From Limnohabitans sp. (GTDB lineage Bacteria; Pseudomonadota; Gammaproteobacteria; Burkholderiales; Burkholderiaceae_C): DNA of 64,000 nt. The position numbers were made by a program, and so were the translations under genes. Shown here piece after piece: positions 53,095 through 63,099 of this stretch (positions are counted from its first letter, which is position 1; the number at the start of each line of letters is the position of its first letter). The DNA lies in NCBI GenBank assembly GCA_018882835.1, contig VERE01000002.1, positions 1 through 64,000 of the forward strand, written 5' to 3'. The notes beneath the pieces were generated by a model. The model saw only the letters and a list, made by a program, of their open reading frames with translations. It did no database searches and was not told the DNA's origin.

Positions 53095-53739
53095 TCAGCC
53101 CAATGAACCCACGACTCGTGCCTTGGCCATCTGCGCCAGGATATCTGGCATGCGGGCTTGGGCGCGGGTCGCAACGGATTGATAAATGCTCTGCCCCTGT
53201 GCATCAATCGCCACGGTCGCAGGGCCCAAAGATTGAACATCCAATGTCAGCAATCGAAATTGCGAAATGTATTCGGTCCAGTGCATGCTGTGTACGCCAC
53301 GCAGGGCCCGTGACAGCAAAGGGCTGCCACCGCCCAGAAACGAAAGGTATACGCAACCACATTCTTGGAGGGTTGCCACGCTTTCATCGTTCAGGCCGCC
53401 CTTGCCACCCACGATGCGCGGACCCAGACCACGCACAATTGCAGGCATCCAGGCGTTGTAGCGGGTGCTGGTGCTGGGGTTGAGGTACACGGGCTCACAC
53501 AAGCCGTCACGCTCTCGGACATAGGTACTCAAGTGCAAAAAAGCGCCGCCTCGAATGTCCACTGGCAAGGGCTTTCCTTGCACAGCGGCCTCGGCCATGC
53601 GCTGGTGCGTCGGAATGCCAATGCTCACGGTCACCCTGCCACTGAGGCACACCAGTTCGCCGACACGCAATGCGCGCACACGGTGCTCGTCAAGGGGCAA
53701 TGCCAACTCATGAACAGCGCTGTGCGGCAACTTATTCAT
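53095..53739 (-). CDS. Tartrate dehydratase / class I fumarase-type beta subunit
   Basis: 214 residues from the ATG at 53739, overlapping the alpha subunit by 8 bases. Matches the C-terminal domain of class I fumarases and TtdB: GELVCLSGRVTVSIGIPTHQR, GPRIVGGKGGL and FLGGGSPLLS. It completes the active site formed by the alpha subunit. Hydratase of a dicarboxylic acid such as tartrate, fumarate or mesaconate; the specific substrate is not determinable. Confidence 0.87.
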   Translation of the reverse strand: MNKLPHSAVHELALPLDEHRVRALRVGELVCLSGRVTVSIGIPTHQRMAEAAVQGKPLPVDIRGGAFLHLSTYVRERDGLCEPVYLNPSTSTRYNAWMPAIVRGLGPRIVGGKGGLNDESVATLQECGCVYLSFLGGGSPLLSRALRGVHSMHWTEYISQFRLLTLDVQSLGPATVAIDAQGQSIYQSVATRAQARMPDILAQMAKARVVGSLG

Positions 53740-54604
53740 AGAGCATTTCCACCCGCCCGTCATGGTGAATGCGGGCTGCTGTGCGCCGGTTGATCCAGCA
53801 ATTCATGCTGACCGCTATGGGCACAAAGCCATGCCCTGCCGAGTAGTCCACGTTCACTGCCATGGCACTGCAGTCGCCCGAGGTCCCCATGGCGCCCAGG
53901 CCCATTTGGTTGATCGCCTCCAGCAACCTGCGCTCCATGCCTGCCAGCATGGGATCGGGATGGGCGAGGCCATGCGGTCTTAGCATGGCTTCCTTTGCCA
54001 GCTTGGTGGCATGGTCGAGCGAACCGCCAATGCCCACCCCCACCACAATCGGCAGACAGGGTTGGGAGCCCGCACGCAAAATCACATCGAGCACATATTT
54101 TTCAACCTGCTCGATGGTCGGATACACAAAGGTCTCGGCCGCCTCCCACCGTCCAGTGCCCATGGCCTTGGGAGAACAGACAATGTCCATGTAATCTGCA
54201 TCGTCAATCAAGTCGAATGCAACGATCGGAATGTCTTTGCCCGCATAGCTGCGTGCATGCGTCAATGGATGGGTGACCATTTTCAAAATGGGAGGCTGGA
54301 TGTTGGCTACCAACTCCGCAAACCCGTCTGTGATGGCCTGGCGTACCTTGCCAGAAAATTGGACACGCGTGCCGATCTTGACGCTGTAGGTGGGAATGCC
54401 GACATCGCTGCAAACCAGGCTGCCTTGCTGGTGCGCCAGATCGGCGCTTTCAACCATCATCATGATGGTGTGACGCGCGGTCGCGTCTGTTTCGCGATGC
54501 TGCGCCTGGGCCAAGACGCTGCGCGTGTCATCGGGTATTTTTTTCAGCGCCCTCTCATACAACAAGGCGCTCACCGACTTGATGGTGTCCGCTTCAATGG
54601 GCAT
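53732..54604 (-). CDS. Tartrate dehydratase / class I fumarase-type alpha subunit
   Basis: 290 residues from the ATG at 54604 (another in-frame start at 54664 is less likely). Three Cys suited to a 4Fe-4S cluster lie in LVCSDVGIPTY, SQPCLPIVVGVGIGGS and TSGDCSAMAV, with the substrate block MGTGRWEAAETFVYPT. With the beta subunit it forms an oxygen-sensitive hydro-lyase. A perfect hairpin separates it from matB. Confidence 0.88.
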   Translation of the reverse strand: MPIEADTIKSVSALLYERALKKIPDDTRSVLAQAQHRETDATARHTIMMMVESADLAHQQGSLVCSDVGIPTYSVKIGTRVQFSGKVRQAITDGFAELVANIQPPILKMVTHPLTHARSYAGKDIPIVAFDLIDDADYMDIVCSPKAMGTGRWEAAETFVYPTIEQVEKYVLDVILRAGSQPCLPIVVGVGIGGSLDHATKLAKEAMLRPHGLAHPDPMLAGMERRLLEAINQMGLGAMGTSGDCSAMAVNVDYSAGHGFVPIAVSMNCWINRRTAARIHHDGRVEMLYE

Positions 54605-54673
54605 GAAAAACACTGCGTGTGAGAGCCATGGGAGGATGATCTCTACTTTCAGCCCAAGCATCAAGCGGTATTT

Positions 54674-54702
54674 CCATACTTTTCAATGGGTGAAAAGTAT
54701 GG
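54674..54702. other. Strong hairpin between matB and the dehydratase genes
   Basis: CCATACTTTTCA (54674-54685) and TGAAAAGTATGG (54691-54702) are exact complements around a 5-base loop, in the 159-base gap inside the cluster. No T run follows on either strand, so it is more likely an mRNA-processing or stability element than a terminator. Confidence 0.6.
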
Positions 54703-54763
54703 CAATGCTGACAGAGGATCGCCGCGCTGCGCTCGCGCAACCGGCAGGGGCCAGGCAGGCAGG

Positions 54764-56305
54764 CTAGGCGAAAAGAGATTTGTGCTGTTCTCGCAGCAGG
54801 TTCTTCTGAACTTTGCCCATGGTGTTGCGAGGCAACTCCGGCACCACAAAACAGCGCTTGGGAATTTTGAAGTTGGCCAGGCGTGACTTGAGATCGGCAA
54901 CGATGGCATCGGGATCGAGCTTGGCCCCTGGCTTGGCAATCACCACGGCCACGCCCACTTCGCCAAAGTCGGGATGAGGCACGCCCACCACCGCACTTTC
55001 AGCCACGCCGGCCATGTCATTGATGAAGCCTTCAATTTCAGCTGGATACACGTTGTAGCCCCCGCTGATGATCAAGTCTTTGCTGCGGCCCACGATGGTG
55101 ACATAGCCGCGCGCATCGATCTTGCCCACATCGCCCGTCTTGAAATACCCATCTGCGGTGAACTCTTCGGCCGTTTTCTCTGGCATGCGCCAGTAACCTT
55201 TAAAGACATTGGCACCCTGAACTTGAATGCCGCCAATTTCGTCAACGCCCAGCGGTTGGCCTGCGTCGTCAAGCACGCGCAAACGCACCCCAGGCAAAGG
55301 GAAGCCGACCGTACCGCCGCGTCGTTCGCTTTGGTTGTTGTAGCGAGCGTCCGCGCGGTAAGGGTTGGACGTCAGCATGGCCGTTTCGCTCATGCCATAA
55401 CGCTCCAAGATCGTATGGCCTGTGCGCTGCTGCCATGCCTGAAATGTTTCGATCAGCAAGGGCGCAGAGCCGGCAATGAACAAACGCATGCGTGCAGCCG
55501 CCTGCTGGTTAAGCGCGGGCTCGGCCAGCATGCGCACATACAAAGTGGGGACGCCCATGAAGACGGTGGCACGGGGCAAATCTGCAATCACACGCTTGGG
55601 ATCGAATTTGGCATGCCACAGCATCTTGCTGCCGTTGAGCAAGGCACCGTGAATGGCCACGAACAGTCCATGCACGTGGAAGATAGGCAAAGCGTGAATC
55701 AACACATCACCTGGCTGCCAGCCCCAGTATTCTTTCAACATCACGGCGTTGCTGAGCAGGTTGTCATGCGTCAGCATGGCGCCTTTGCTGCGCCCGGTGG
55801 TTCCGCTGGTGTACAGAATCGCGGCAAGGTCATCGGCTTGGCGCAGCGCCACTGTGTGGCGATCGTCGCAGTGCGAGGCACGCTCCAGCAATGAGCCGGT
55901 GCGGTCGTCGTTCAAAGTGAAGACATGGCGGGTGCCGGCCTTGAAGGCGATTTTGCTGACCCAACCGAAATTGCGGCCCGAGCACACCACCACCGCAGGT
56001 TCCGCATTGCCAATGAAATACTCGATTTCCGCGCTTTGGTAAGCGGTGTTGAGTGGCAAAAAAACGTGCCCAGCCCGCAAGGTTGCCAAATACAGAATCA
56101 GGGCTTCAACCGATTTTTCGACTTGAACAGCGATCCTGGCGTGGGCGGGCACGGCCAATGCGTCAAACAAATTGGCCATCATGGCACTGGCCCGGTCCAG
56201 ATCACGCCAGCTGTAGCACAGGCCGTCCTCTGTTTCTACAGCGACGGCGTCAAGGTCTTTCGGAAAAGCCGCAAGCAAGGCGGCAAACAGGTTGTGGTTA
56301 CGCAT
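54764..56305 (-). CDS. matB: Malonyl-CoA synthetase (MatB-like acyl-CoA synthetase)
   Basis: 513 residues. AMP-binding signature ILYTSGTTGRSKGAMLTH, the MatB-type stretch ALPIFHVHGLFVA, then ERYGMSETAMLTSNPY and the C-terminal catalytic Lys in RNTMGKVQKNLLRE. MatB makes malonyl-CoA (or a methyl homologue) from the free acid, CoA and ATP. In this cluster it suggests malonate or a close analogue as an end product. Downstream of Bug receptor 5. Confidence 0.85.
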   Translation of the reverse strand: MRNHNLFAALLAAFPKDLDAVAVETEDGLCYSWRDLDRASAMMANLFDALAVPAHARIAVQVEKSVEALILYLATLRAGHVFLPLNTAYQSAEIEYFIGNAEPAVVVCSGRNFGWVSKIAFKAGTRHVFTLNDDRTGSLLERASHCDDRHTVALRQADDLAAILYTSGTTGRSKGAMLTHDNLLSNAVMLKEYWGWQPGDVLIHALPIFHVHGLFVAIHGALLNGSKMLWHAKFDPKRVIADLPRATVFMGVPTLYVRMLAEPALNQQAAARMRLFIAGSAPLLIETFQAWQQRTGHTILERYGMSETAMLTSNPYRADARYNNQSERRGGTVGFPLPGVRLRVLDDAGQPLGVDEIGGIQVQGANVFKGYWRMPEKTAEEFTADGYFKTGDVGKIDARGYVTIVGRSKDLIISGGYNVYPAEIEGFINDMAGVAESAVVGVPHPDFGEVGVAVVIAKPGAKLDPDAIVADLKSRLANFKIPKRCFVVPELPRNTMGKVQKNLLREQHKSLFA

Positions 56306-56326
56306 GAAAGGGCTAAAGAGTAAAGT

Positions 56327-57310
56327 TCAATCGAGCTTGGCGCCTGAGGCTTTGACCACCGCTGCCCAGCGCTTGATTTCGTTGCTGACAAAACTGCCAA
56401 ATTGTGCGCCCGTGATGCTGGGAAATTCTGCACCGTTGCTGGCCCAGATGGCTTTGATCTCGTCGGTGGCAGCCAGGCGCTTGGTTTCTTCCAACAGGCG
56501 CGCCTGAATGTCGGCGGGTGTTCCCCGGGGCGCCCACAAACCATACCAGGTGGTGACGGTGTAATCCGGCAAACCCAATTCGGCCGCGCAAGGCACATCC
56601 GGAAAAGAAGGATTGCGCTTGCTACCAGACACCATCAGGGCCTTGATGCGCCCTGCCTTGATGTGCTGCGCAGACGAGCCCAGGCCGTCAAACATCATGT
56701 CGACGTTTCCGGCAATCAAGTCTTGCAAGGCAGGGCCCGCGCCACGGTAAGGGATGTGGGTGATGAAGGTCTTGGTCTGCAGTTTGAACAACTCACCGGC
56801 CAAATGGTGCGATGTGCCCCCCCCTGCGGATCCGTAATTGAAACGCCCCGGGCTTTTGCGTACCGCCTCCATGAAGGCCTTGTAGTCACCTTGCAAGTTC
56901 TTGGGGTTCACCACCAGAACTTGCGGCACCATGGCTACCAAAGCCAGGGGCACAAAGTCTTTCTCCAAGTCGTAATCGAGCTTGGCGTACATGGCTGGCG
57001 CAATCGAGTGGTGAACCGCCCCCATGAAAAAAGTGTAGCCGTCTGGCGCAGCTTTGGCAGCCACGCCGGCGCCCAAATTGCCGCCCGCGCCGCCCCGGTT
57101 GTCAATCACCAGTTGTTTGCCGGTGAGTTTGGAAAACTGTGCGGAGTAGGGTCGGGCAAAAGCATCTGTCCCACCGCCCGCAGGGAACGGAACCACCAGC
57201 GTCACGGCCTTGTTGGGCCAGCCAGGCTCCGCACGAACGCTCCACGCCTGAGTGGCGGCCCCCAGGGCCGCCCACCGCAAAACAGCACGTCGTTGCATTG
57301 GACTCTTCAT
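56327..57310 (-). CDS. Bug-type tripartite tricarboxylate transporter receptor (5)
   Basis: 327 residues from the ATG at 57310, which has AAGGAGAC nine bases upstream. The signal has a twin-arginine look (QRRAVLRWAALGAATQAWSVRA), then TLVVPFPAGGGTDAFARP and LVIDNRGGAGGNLGAGV; interface block IPYRGAGPALQDLIAG. First gene of the nine-gene cluster, 46 bases after lgt. Ligand unknown. Confidence 0.92.
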   Translation of the reverse strand: MKSPMQRRAVLRWAALGAATQAWSVRAEPGWPNKAVTLVVPFPAGGGTDAFARPYSAQFSKLTGKQLVIDNRGGAGGNLGAGVAAKAAPDGYTFFMGAVHHSIAPAMYAKLDYDLEKDFVPLALVAMVPQVLVVNPKNLQGDYKAFMEAVRKSPGRFNYGSAGGGTSHHLAGELFKLQTKTFITHIPYRGAGPALQDLIAGNVDMMFDGLGSSAQHIKAGRIKALMVSGSKRNPSFPDVPCAAELGLPDYTVTTWYGLWAPRGTPADIQARLLEETKRLAATDEIKAIWASNGAEFPSITGAQFGSFVSNEIKRWAAVVKASGAKLD

Positions 57311-57356
57311 GGATGTCTCCTTGTAATGCCCCGAATTCTGCCTCGGGAACGGGTTT

Positions 57357-58175
57357 TTAGGAAACACCCCCGACAGAGGCCCTTTGCGCATGCCGCCACA
57401 ACAGGGCACCACACAACATCATTGGGACACACAGCCATTGGCCCATGCTCATGTTCAGGGCCAATAATCCAAGAAAGGCATCTGGCTCCCGAAAATACTC
57501 GGCGACAAATCGCAAAAGTCCGTAGCCCAGCAAGAATAAGCCTGAAAGGGCTCCCAAGGGACGCGGCCTTTTGCCGTACCACCACAGCATGCAAAACAGC
57601 AGCAACCCTTCCAGTAAAAACTGGTAAGCCTGTGAAGGATGGCGCGGCAACAGCGTACCGCTCTGGGGAAACACCATTGCCCAAGGCAAACTGGGATCGG
57701 CCACGCGGCCCCAAAGCTCCCCGTTGATGAAATTACCCACCCTGCCAGCGGCCAAGCCAGTGGGGACACAGGGCGCTATGAAGTCGGTCACCTGCAACCA
57801 CGGTTTTTTCTGTCGCCGAGCCCACAGGACCATGGCGGCGATCACCCCCAGCATCCCGCCGTGAAAGCTCATCCCCCCCTGCCATACGGCAAACACCTCT
57901 AACGGGTGCTGGGCGTAATAGCCGGGCTTGTAAAAAAGGCAATAGCCCAGCCGCCCACCCAAAATAACCCCTAAAACACCGTAAAAGAGCAGATCTTCAA
58001 CGATCTCCCGCGACCAAGCCTGACCTGCCCAAGCCGGCTGCCGGCTTCGGCGCAGCGCCAGAATGAAAAACAAAGCAAATGCTGCCAGGTAGGAAATGCC
58101 GTACCAATGCACTGCCAAGGGCCCTAGCTGCAAGGCAATGGGATTCCATTGAGGGTGTATCAACATGGTGACCAT
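57357..58175 (-). CDS. lgt: Prolipoprotein diacylglyceryl transferase
   Basis: 272 residues from the ATG at 58175 (AGAGG five bases before it). Seven membrane segments. The signature [14 protein letters not shown] is at about residues 145-158, with YGISYLAAF and the essential His in [12 protein letters not shown]. It attaches diacylglycerol to lipobox Cys at the inner membrane. Divergent from ilvD (64-base gap). Confidence 0.96.
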   Translation of the reverse strand: MVTMLIHPQWNPIALQLGPLAVHWYGISYLAAFALFFILALRRSRQPAWAGQAWSREIVEDLLFYGVLGVILGGRLGYCLFYKPGYYAQHPLEVFAVWQGGMSFHGGMLGVIAAMVLWARRQKKPWLQVTDFIAPCVPTGLAAGRVGNFINGELWGRVADPSLPWAMVFPQSGTLLPRHPSQAYQFLLEGLLLFCMLWWYGKRPRPLGALSGLFLLGYGLLRFVAEYFREPDAFLGLLALNMSMGQWLCVPMMLCGALLWRHAQRASVGGVS

Positions 58176-58239
58176 TGTCGCCTCTTTCGGGGAGGTAAAC
58201 TTGTGCCTTATCACCACGCTTTGGACCCACGCCAATCCC

Positions 58240-59955
58240 ATGGACATCAAAAAAATTCAGATCAACCGACGCTCGGCCAACATCACCGAGGGCAAGTCGC
58301 GCGCGCCCAACCGTTCCATGTACTACGCCATGGGCTACGAAGAGGGCGACTTCGGTAAGCCCATGGTTGGCGTGGCCAATGGCCACAGCACCATCACACC
58401 TTGCAACAGCGGCTTGCAAAAGCTGGCGGATGCCGCGATCGCGGGCATTGAAGAAGCGGGTGGCAACGCCCAGGTGTTTGGCACGCCCACTATTTCAGAC
58501 GGCATGGCCATGGGCACCGAAGGCATGAAATACAGCCTGGTGAGCCGCGAGGTGATTTCCGATTGCATTGAAACCTGCGTGCAAGGCCAGTGGATGGACG
58601 GCGTGCTGGTGGTGGGCGGCTGTGACAAAAACATGCCCGGCGGCATGATGGGCATTCTGCGCGCCAATGTGCCCGCCATTTATGTCTATGGTGGCACCAT
58701 CCTGCCCGGCTCTTACAAGGGACAGGACCTGAACATCGTCAGCGTGTTTGAGGCCGTGGGCCAAAACGCCGCCGGCAATTTGAGCGACTTCGACTTGAAA
58801 GAAATCGAAAAGCGCGCCATTCCCGGCACCGGCTCGTGCGGCGGCATGTACACCGCCAACACCATGTCCAGCGCGTTTGAAGCCATGGGCATGTCCCTGC
58901 CCTACTCATCTACCATGGCCAACCCCCATGACGAGAAGCAGAACTCGGCCAAAGAATCGGCACGCGTGCTGATTGAAGCCATCAAGAAAGACCTCAAGCC
59001 GCGCGACATCGTGACGCGCAAGGCGATTGAAAATGCGGTGGCAGTCATCATGGCCACGGGCGGCTCGACCAATGCGGTGCTGCACTTCCTGGCCATTGCG
59101 CACGCAGCAGGGGTCGATTGGTCCATCGACGACTTCGAGCGCATGCGCAAAAAAGTGCCGGTCATTTGCGACCTCAAGCCCAGCGGCAAGTACCTGGCGG
59201 TCGACCTGCACCGTGCTGGCGGCATTCCTCAAGTGATGAAGGTTCTGCTCAATGCTGGCCTGTTGCATGGCGACTGCCTGACCATCACCGGCCAGACGAT
59301 TGCCGAAGTGCTGAAAGACATTCCGGACCAACCGCGTGCCGACCAAGACGTGATCCGGCCCATCAGCGATCCGATGTATGACGAAGGCCATCTGGCGATT
59401 CTCAAAGGCAACCTCTCACCCGAGGGCGCTGTGGCCAAGATCACCGGCTTGAAGAACCCGGTCATCACCGGTCCGGCCCGCGTCTTCGACGATGAGCAGT
59501 CGGCCCTGAAAGCCATTCTGGACGGCAAGATCAAGGCCGGTGACGTGATGGTGCTGCGCTACCTCGGCCCGAAAGGCGGCCCGGGCATGCCTGAAATGCT
59601 GGCCCCCACCGGTGCGCTGATTGGCGCCGGCCTGGGCGAAAGTGTGGGCCTGATCACCGATGGCCGCTTTTCGGGGGGCACCTGGGGCATGGTCGTGGGC
59701 CACGTAGCGCCCGAAGCCGCTGCCGGTGGCAACATCGCCTTCGTCCATGAAGGCGACAGCATTACCATCGATGCCCACAAACTGCTGCTGCAACTGAATA
59801 TTTCAGATGCAGAACTGGCCAAGCGCAAAGAGGGCTGGGTTGCGCCGGCACCACGCTACTTGCGCGGCGTGCAGGCCAAATTTGCCTTCAACGCCTCCAG
59901 CGCCAGCAAAGGTGCGGTGCTGGACCTGTACACTCACGACAGCGTGAACCGTTAA
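58240..59955 (+). CDS. ilvD: Dihydroxy-acid dehydratase
   Basis: 571 residues from the ATG at 58240; the frame is open further upstream, overlapping lgt, and no clear ribosome binding site decides. Catalyses the third step of valine and isoleucine synthesis. Iron-sulfur Cys are in [17 protein letters not shown] and [14 protein letters not shown], with the substrate Ser block GRFSGGTWG near the C-terminus. Confidence 0.96.
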   Translation: MDIKKIQINRRSANITEGKSRAPNRSMYYAMGYEEGDFGKPMVGVANGHSTITPCNSGLQKLADAAIAGIEEAGGNAQVFGTPTISDGMAMGTEGMKYSLVSREVISDCIETCVQGQWMDGVLVVGGCDKNMPGGMMGILRANVPAIYVYGGTILPGSYKGQDLNIVSVFEAVGQNAAGNLSDFDLKEIEKRAIPGTGSCGGMYTANTMSSAFEAMGMSLPYSSTMANPHDEKQNSAKESARVLIEAIKKDLKPRDIVTRKAIENAVAVIMATGGSTNAVLHFLAIAHAAGVDWSIDDFERMRKKVPVICDLKPSGKYLAVDLHRAGGIPQVMKVLLNAGLLHGDCLTITGQTIAEVLKDIPDQPRADQDVIRPISDPMYDEGHLAILKGNLSPEGAVAKITGLKNPVITGPARVFDDEQSALKAILDGKIKAGDVMVLRYLGPKGGPGMPEMLAPTGALIGAGLGESVGLITDGRFSGGTWGMVVGHVAPEAAAGGNIAFVHEGDSITIDAHKLLLQLNISDAELAKRKEGWVAPAPRYLRGVQAKFAFNASSASKGAVLDLYTHDSVNR

Positions 59956-59998
59956 ATCATTGGACTATTTCATTTTTTTCAACTTCTGGAGATTCACC

Positions 59999-60304
59999 GT
60001 GAAACGTTTTGTATTCGCATTGCTTGCAACCGCCGCTTTTTCCGCACCGGTCCTGGCTGACCAAGCCTTGGCACAGGCGAAAAACTGCCTGGCTTGCCAT
60101 GCAGTCGACAAAAAGGTTGTGGGCCCCTCTTACAAAGAGGTCGCCAAGAAGTACGCTGCCGACAAAACGGCTGCTGACAAACTCGCCACCAAGATTCAAA
60201 AGGGTGGCTCTGGCGTTTGGGGTGCTGTGCCCATGCCCGCCAACCCCCAAGTCAACGAAGCTGAAGCCAAGAAATTGGCCGCTTGGATTCTGACCCAGAA
60301 ATAA
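59999..60304 (+). CDS. Class I cytochrome c (c551/c552 type)
   Basis: 101 residues from a GTG at 59999, chosen because TGGAG precedes it and the signal peptide begins at once (KRFVFALLATAAFSAPVLA). Haem motif KNCLACHAVDKK and axial Met in GAVPMPANP; the KKVVGPSYKEVAKKY block is typical of cytochrome c8. A small periplasmic electron carrier. Ends at the terminator hairpins before acs. Confidence 0.93.
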   Translation: MKRFVFALLATAAFSAPVLADQALAQAKNCLACHAVDKKVVGPSYKEVAKKYAADKTAADKLATKIQKGGSGVWGAVPMPANPQVNEAEAKKLAAWILTQK

Positions 60305-60307
60305 GCA

Positions 60308-60337
60308 CCGTCATTGCGTGCATGCTCGCGATGACGG
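60308..60337. repeat. REP-like hairpin
   Basis: CCGTCATTGCG (60308-60318) pairs with CGCGATGACGG (60327-60337) with one T-G wobble. The stem shares CCGTCAT and GATGACGG with the terminator stem at 12978-13009, suggesting a dispersed element family. Confidence 0.55.
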
Positions 60338-60340
60338 CGG

Positions 60341-60374
60341 CATGAAAAAAGGACCCTCGGGTCCTTTTTTCATG
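60341..60374. terminator. Bidirectional terminator between cytochrome c and acs
   Basis: A perfect 16-bp stem, CATGAAAAAAGGACCC (60341-60356) with its complement at 60359-60374. A and T runs on the two sides make it active for both convergent genes. Confidence 0.88.
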
Positions 60375-60385
60375 GGCCGGACGCC

Positions 60386-62362
60386 TCAGTTCACTTCGGA
60401 CAATTGATCCAGGATGGCGGGGTTTTCCAAAGTGGAAGTGTCCTGCGTGATGGCTTCGCCCTTGGCGATCGAGCGCAACAGGCGGCGCATGATCTTGCCC
60501 GAGCGGGTCTTGGGCAGGTTTTCGCCAAAGCGAATGTCCTTGGGCTTGGCGATGGGGCCAATTTCCTTGCCCACATGGTCACGCAGAATCTTGGCGATTT
60601 GCTTGGCCTCGTCGCCCGTGGGGCGTGAGCGCTTCAACACCACGAAGGCGCAAATCGCCTCGCCGGTGGTGTCATCGGGCCGCCCCACCACGGCGGCTTC
60701 CGCCACCAGCTCGGTGCAGCTGACCAGGGCCGACTCGATTTCCATCGTGCCCATGCGATGGCCCGATACATTCAGCACATCGTCGATGCGACCGGTGATG
60801 GTGAAGTAGCCGGTTTTTTCGTCGCGAATGGCGCCGTCGCCTGCGAGGTAATACTTGCCCTTGAAGTCTTCGGGGTAATAGCTTTTCTTAAAACGCTCGG
60901 GGTCGCCCCAGATGGTGCGAATCATGGAAGGCCAGGGGCGCTTGACCACCAGAATGCCGCCTTGGCCGTTGGGCACGTCTTTGCCGGTCTCGTCAACGAT
61001 GGCCGCCTGGATGCCCGGGAAAGGCAAGGTGCATGAGCCAGGCACCAGCACCGTGGCACCAGGCAAGGGGGTGATCATGTGGCCACCGGTCTCGGTTTGC
61101 CAGAAAGTGTCTACGATGGGGCAACGGCCACCGCCCACATGCTGGTGGTACCACTCCCAGGCAGCCGGGTTGATCGGCTCGCCCACCGAGCCCAGCAAGC
61201 GCAGGCTCTTGAGGTTGTAGCTTTTCGGATGGACAGCGTCATTGGCTTCGGCCGCCTTGATGAGCGAGCGAATGGCCGTCGGCGCGGTGTAGAAGATGGT
61301 CACTTTGTGTTGCTCGATCATCTTCCAGAAACGGCCGGCGTCAGGGTACGTGGGCACGCCTTCGAAGACGATTTCGGTGCCCCCCAAAGCCAGGGGGCCA
61401 TAGGTGATGTAGGTGTGACCCGTGACCCAACCGATGTCAGCGGTGCACCAGAACACATCGTCCTTCTTCAGGTCAAAGGTCCATTCGGTGGTCAGGGCCG
61501 CATGCAAAAGATAGCCGCCGGTGGAATGCTGAACGCCTTTGGGCTTGCCCGTTGAACCCGAGGTGTAGAGCAAAAACAGCGGGTGCTCGGCACTGACCCA
61601 CTCCGGCTCGCAGGTGGTGGGCTGCTTTTCTGCGACTTCGGCCATCCACAAATCGCGGCCGGCCTTCATGGCCACTTCAGCGCCGGAGCGCTTGACCACT
61701 AGCACATTTTTGACAGAGTCGCATCCGCCCAAGGCGAGGGCTTCGTCGACAATGGATTTCAGGGGCAATTGCTTGCCACCGCGGACCTGGTGGTCCGCCG
61801 TGATCACAGCCTTGGCACCAGTGTCTTCAATGCGGTCGCGCAAGGATTGCGCCGAGAAGCCACCAAACACCACCGAGTGGGTGGCGCCAATGCGCGCGCA
61901 AGCCTGCATGGCCGCGACGCCCTCGATGGACATCGAAATGTAAATCACCACGCGGTCGCCCTTGCCAATGCCCAGCGATTTCAAGCCGTTTGCAATTTGG
62001 CAAGTTTTGGCCAGCAGCTGCGCATAGGTGGCCTTGGTGACTTCGCCGCCGTCTGCTTCGAAAATAATTGCCGTCTTGTCGCCCAGGCCGCGCTCGATGT
62101 TGCGGTCCAGACAGTTGTAGGAGGCATTCAGGGTACCGTCTTCAAACCACTTGAAAAACGGTGCATCGCTTTCATTCAGGACCTTCGTGAAGGGCGTTTT
62201 CCAGCTGATCAGTCGGCGCGCCTGTTCGGCCCAGAAGCCTTCGTAATCGGTTTCCGCTTTTTTGCACAATGCATCGTAGGCTGCCATCCCCGAAACGGCG
62301 GCATGAGAGGCAAAATCAGCGGGTGGTTGGTACAGGGCTGCAGCGGTTTCTGGGTGGCTCAT
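60386..62362 (-). CDS. acs: Acetyl-CoA synthetase
   Basis: 658 residues, the standard length. AMP-binding signature [16 protein letters not shown], the Acs blocks [14 protein letters not shown] and [13 protein letters not shown], and the catalytic Lys (acetylation site) in [14 protein letters not shown]. Converts acetate to acetyl-CoA. Single gene, ending against the shared terminator. Confidence 0.97.
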   Translation of the reverse strand: MSHPETAAALYQPPADFASHAAVSGMAAYDALCKKAETDYEGFWAEQARRLISWKTPFTKVLNESDAPFFKWFEDGTLNASYNCLDRNIERGLGDKTAIIFEADGGEVTKATYAQLLAKTCQIANGLKSLGIGKGDRVVIYISMSIEGVAAMQACARIGATHSVVFGGFSAQSLRDRIEDTGAKAVITADHQVRGGKQLPLKSIVDEALALGGCDSVKNVLVVKRSGAEVAMKAGRDLWMAEVAEKQPTTCEPEWVSAEHPLFLLYTSGSTGKPKGVQHSTGGYLLHAALTTEWTFDLKKDDVFWCTADIGWVTGHTYITYGPLALGGTEIVFEGVPTYPDAGRFWKMIEQHKVTIFYTAPTAIRSLIKAAEANDAVHPKSYNLKSLRLLGSVGEPINPAAWEWYHQHVGGGRCPIVDTFWQTETGGHMITPLPGATVLVPGSCTLPFPGIQAAIVDETGKDVPNGQGGILVVKRPWPSMIRTIWGDPERFKKSYYPEDFKGKYYLAGDGAIRDEKTGYFTITGRIDDVLNVSGHRMGTMEIESALVSCTELVAEAAVVGRPDDTTGEAICAFVVLKRSRPTGDEAKQIAKILRDHVGKEIGPIAKPKDIRFGENLPKTRSGKIMRRLLRSIAKGEAITQDTSTLENPAILDQLSEVN

Positions 62363-62498
62363 GACAGGTGTCTCCTCAAATTTGGAAAAGCGGCGAACTT
62401 CCGAAATGTCGCGCCCAGCTCTTACGAGCTGCTGACTGGCATAAAGCTTACAAAAAATCGGTTAAACCCCCTCCTCATGGTTTCCCTAAAATAGGCCC

Positions 62499-63098
62499 AT
62501 GACTAACCCTCTGCCCGGCCGCTCCCACAGCAGCACCTTGCCTCGCGTGATCTTCGCCAGCCGCTGGCTGCAACTACCGCTTTATTTGGGACTGATTGCA
62601 GCTCAAGGCTTGTATGTCTTTCATTTCTGGGTTGAGCTGACGCACTTGCTGGAAGCCGCTTTTGGCAATCAGGCGGCGCTGCAAGCGCTGATCACCGGCA
62701 TGGGCTACAAAAGTGAAGCGCCTGTGACCTCGCTCAATGAAACCATCATCATGCTGGTGGTCTTGGGTCTGATCGATGTGGTCATGATCTCCAACCTGCT
62801 CATCATGGTGATCGTGGGCGGCTATGAAACCTTTGTCTCCCGCATGTACCTGGAGAACCACCCGGACCAGCCCGAGTGGCTCAACCATGTGAATGCCTCT
62901 GTGCTGAAAGTGAAACTGGCGACCGCCATCATTGGCATTTCATCCATCCACCTGCTGAAGACCTTCATCAATGCGGCCAACTACGATGTCAAGGTGTTGA
63001 TGTGGCAGACCCTGATTCACCTGACCTTTCTCCTTAGCGCGCTGGCCATTGCCTACGCCGACAAGCTTTTGCACCCCCCCTCCAACTCGGACCACTGA
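62499..63098 (+). CDS. UPF0114/YqhA family membrane protein
   Basis: 199 residues with three or four membrane segments. Recognisable YqhA blocks are [47 protein letters not shown] and [21 protein letters not shown]. Function unknown. It ends one base before the fumarase start, so the two are probably cotranscribed. Confidence 0.9.
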   Translation: MTNPLPGRSHSSTLPRVIFASRWLQLPLYLGLIAAQGLYVFHFWVELTHLLEAAFGNQAALQALITGMGYKSEAPVTSLNETIIMLVVLGLIDVVMISNLLIMVIVGGYETFVSRMYLENHPDQPEWLNHVNASVLKVKLATAIIGISSIHLLKTFINAANYDVKVLMWQTLIHLTFLLSALAIAYADKLLHPPSNSDH

Positions 63099-63099
63099 C

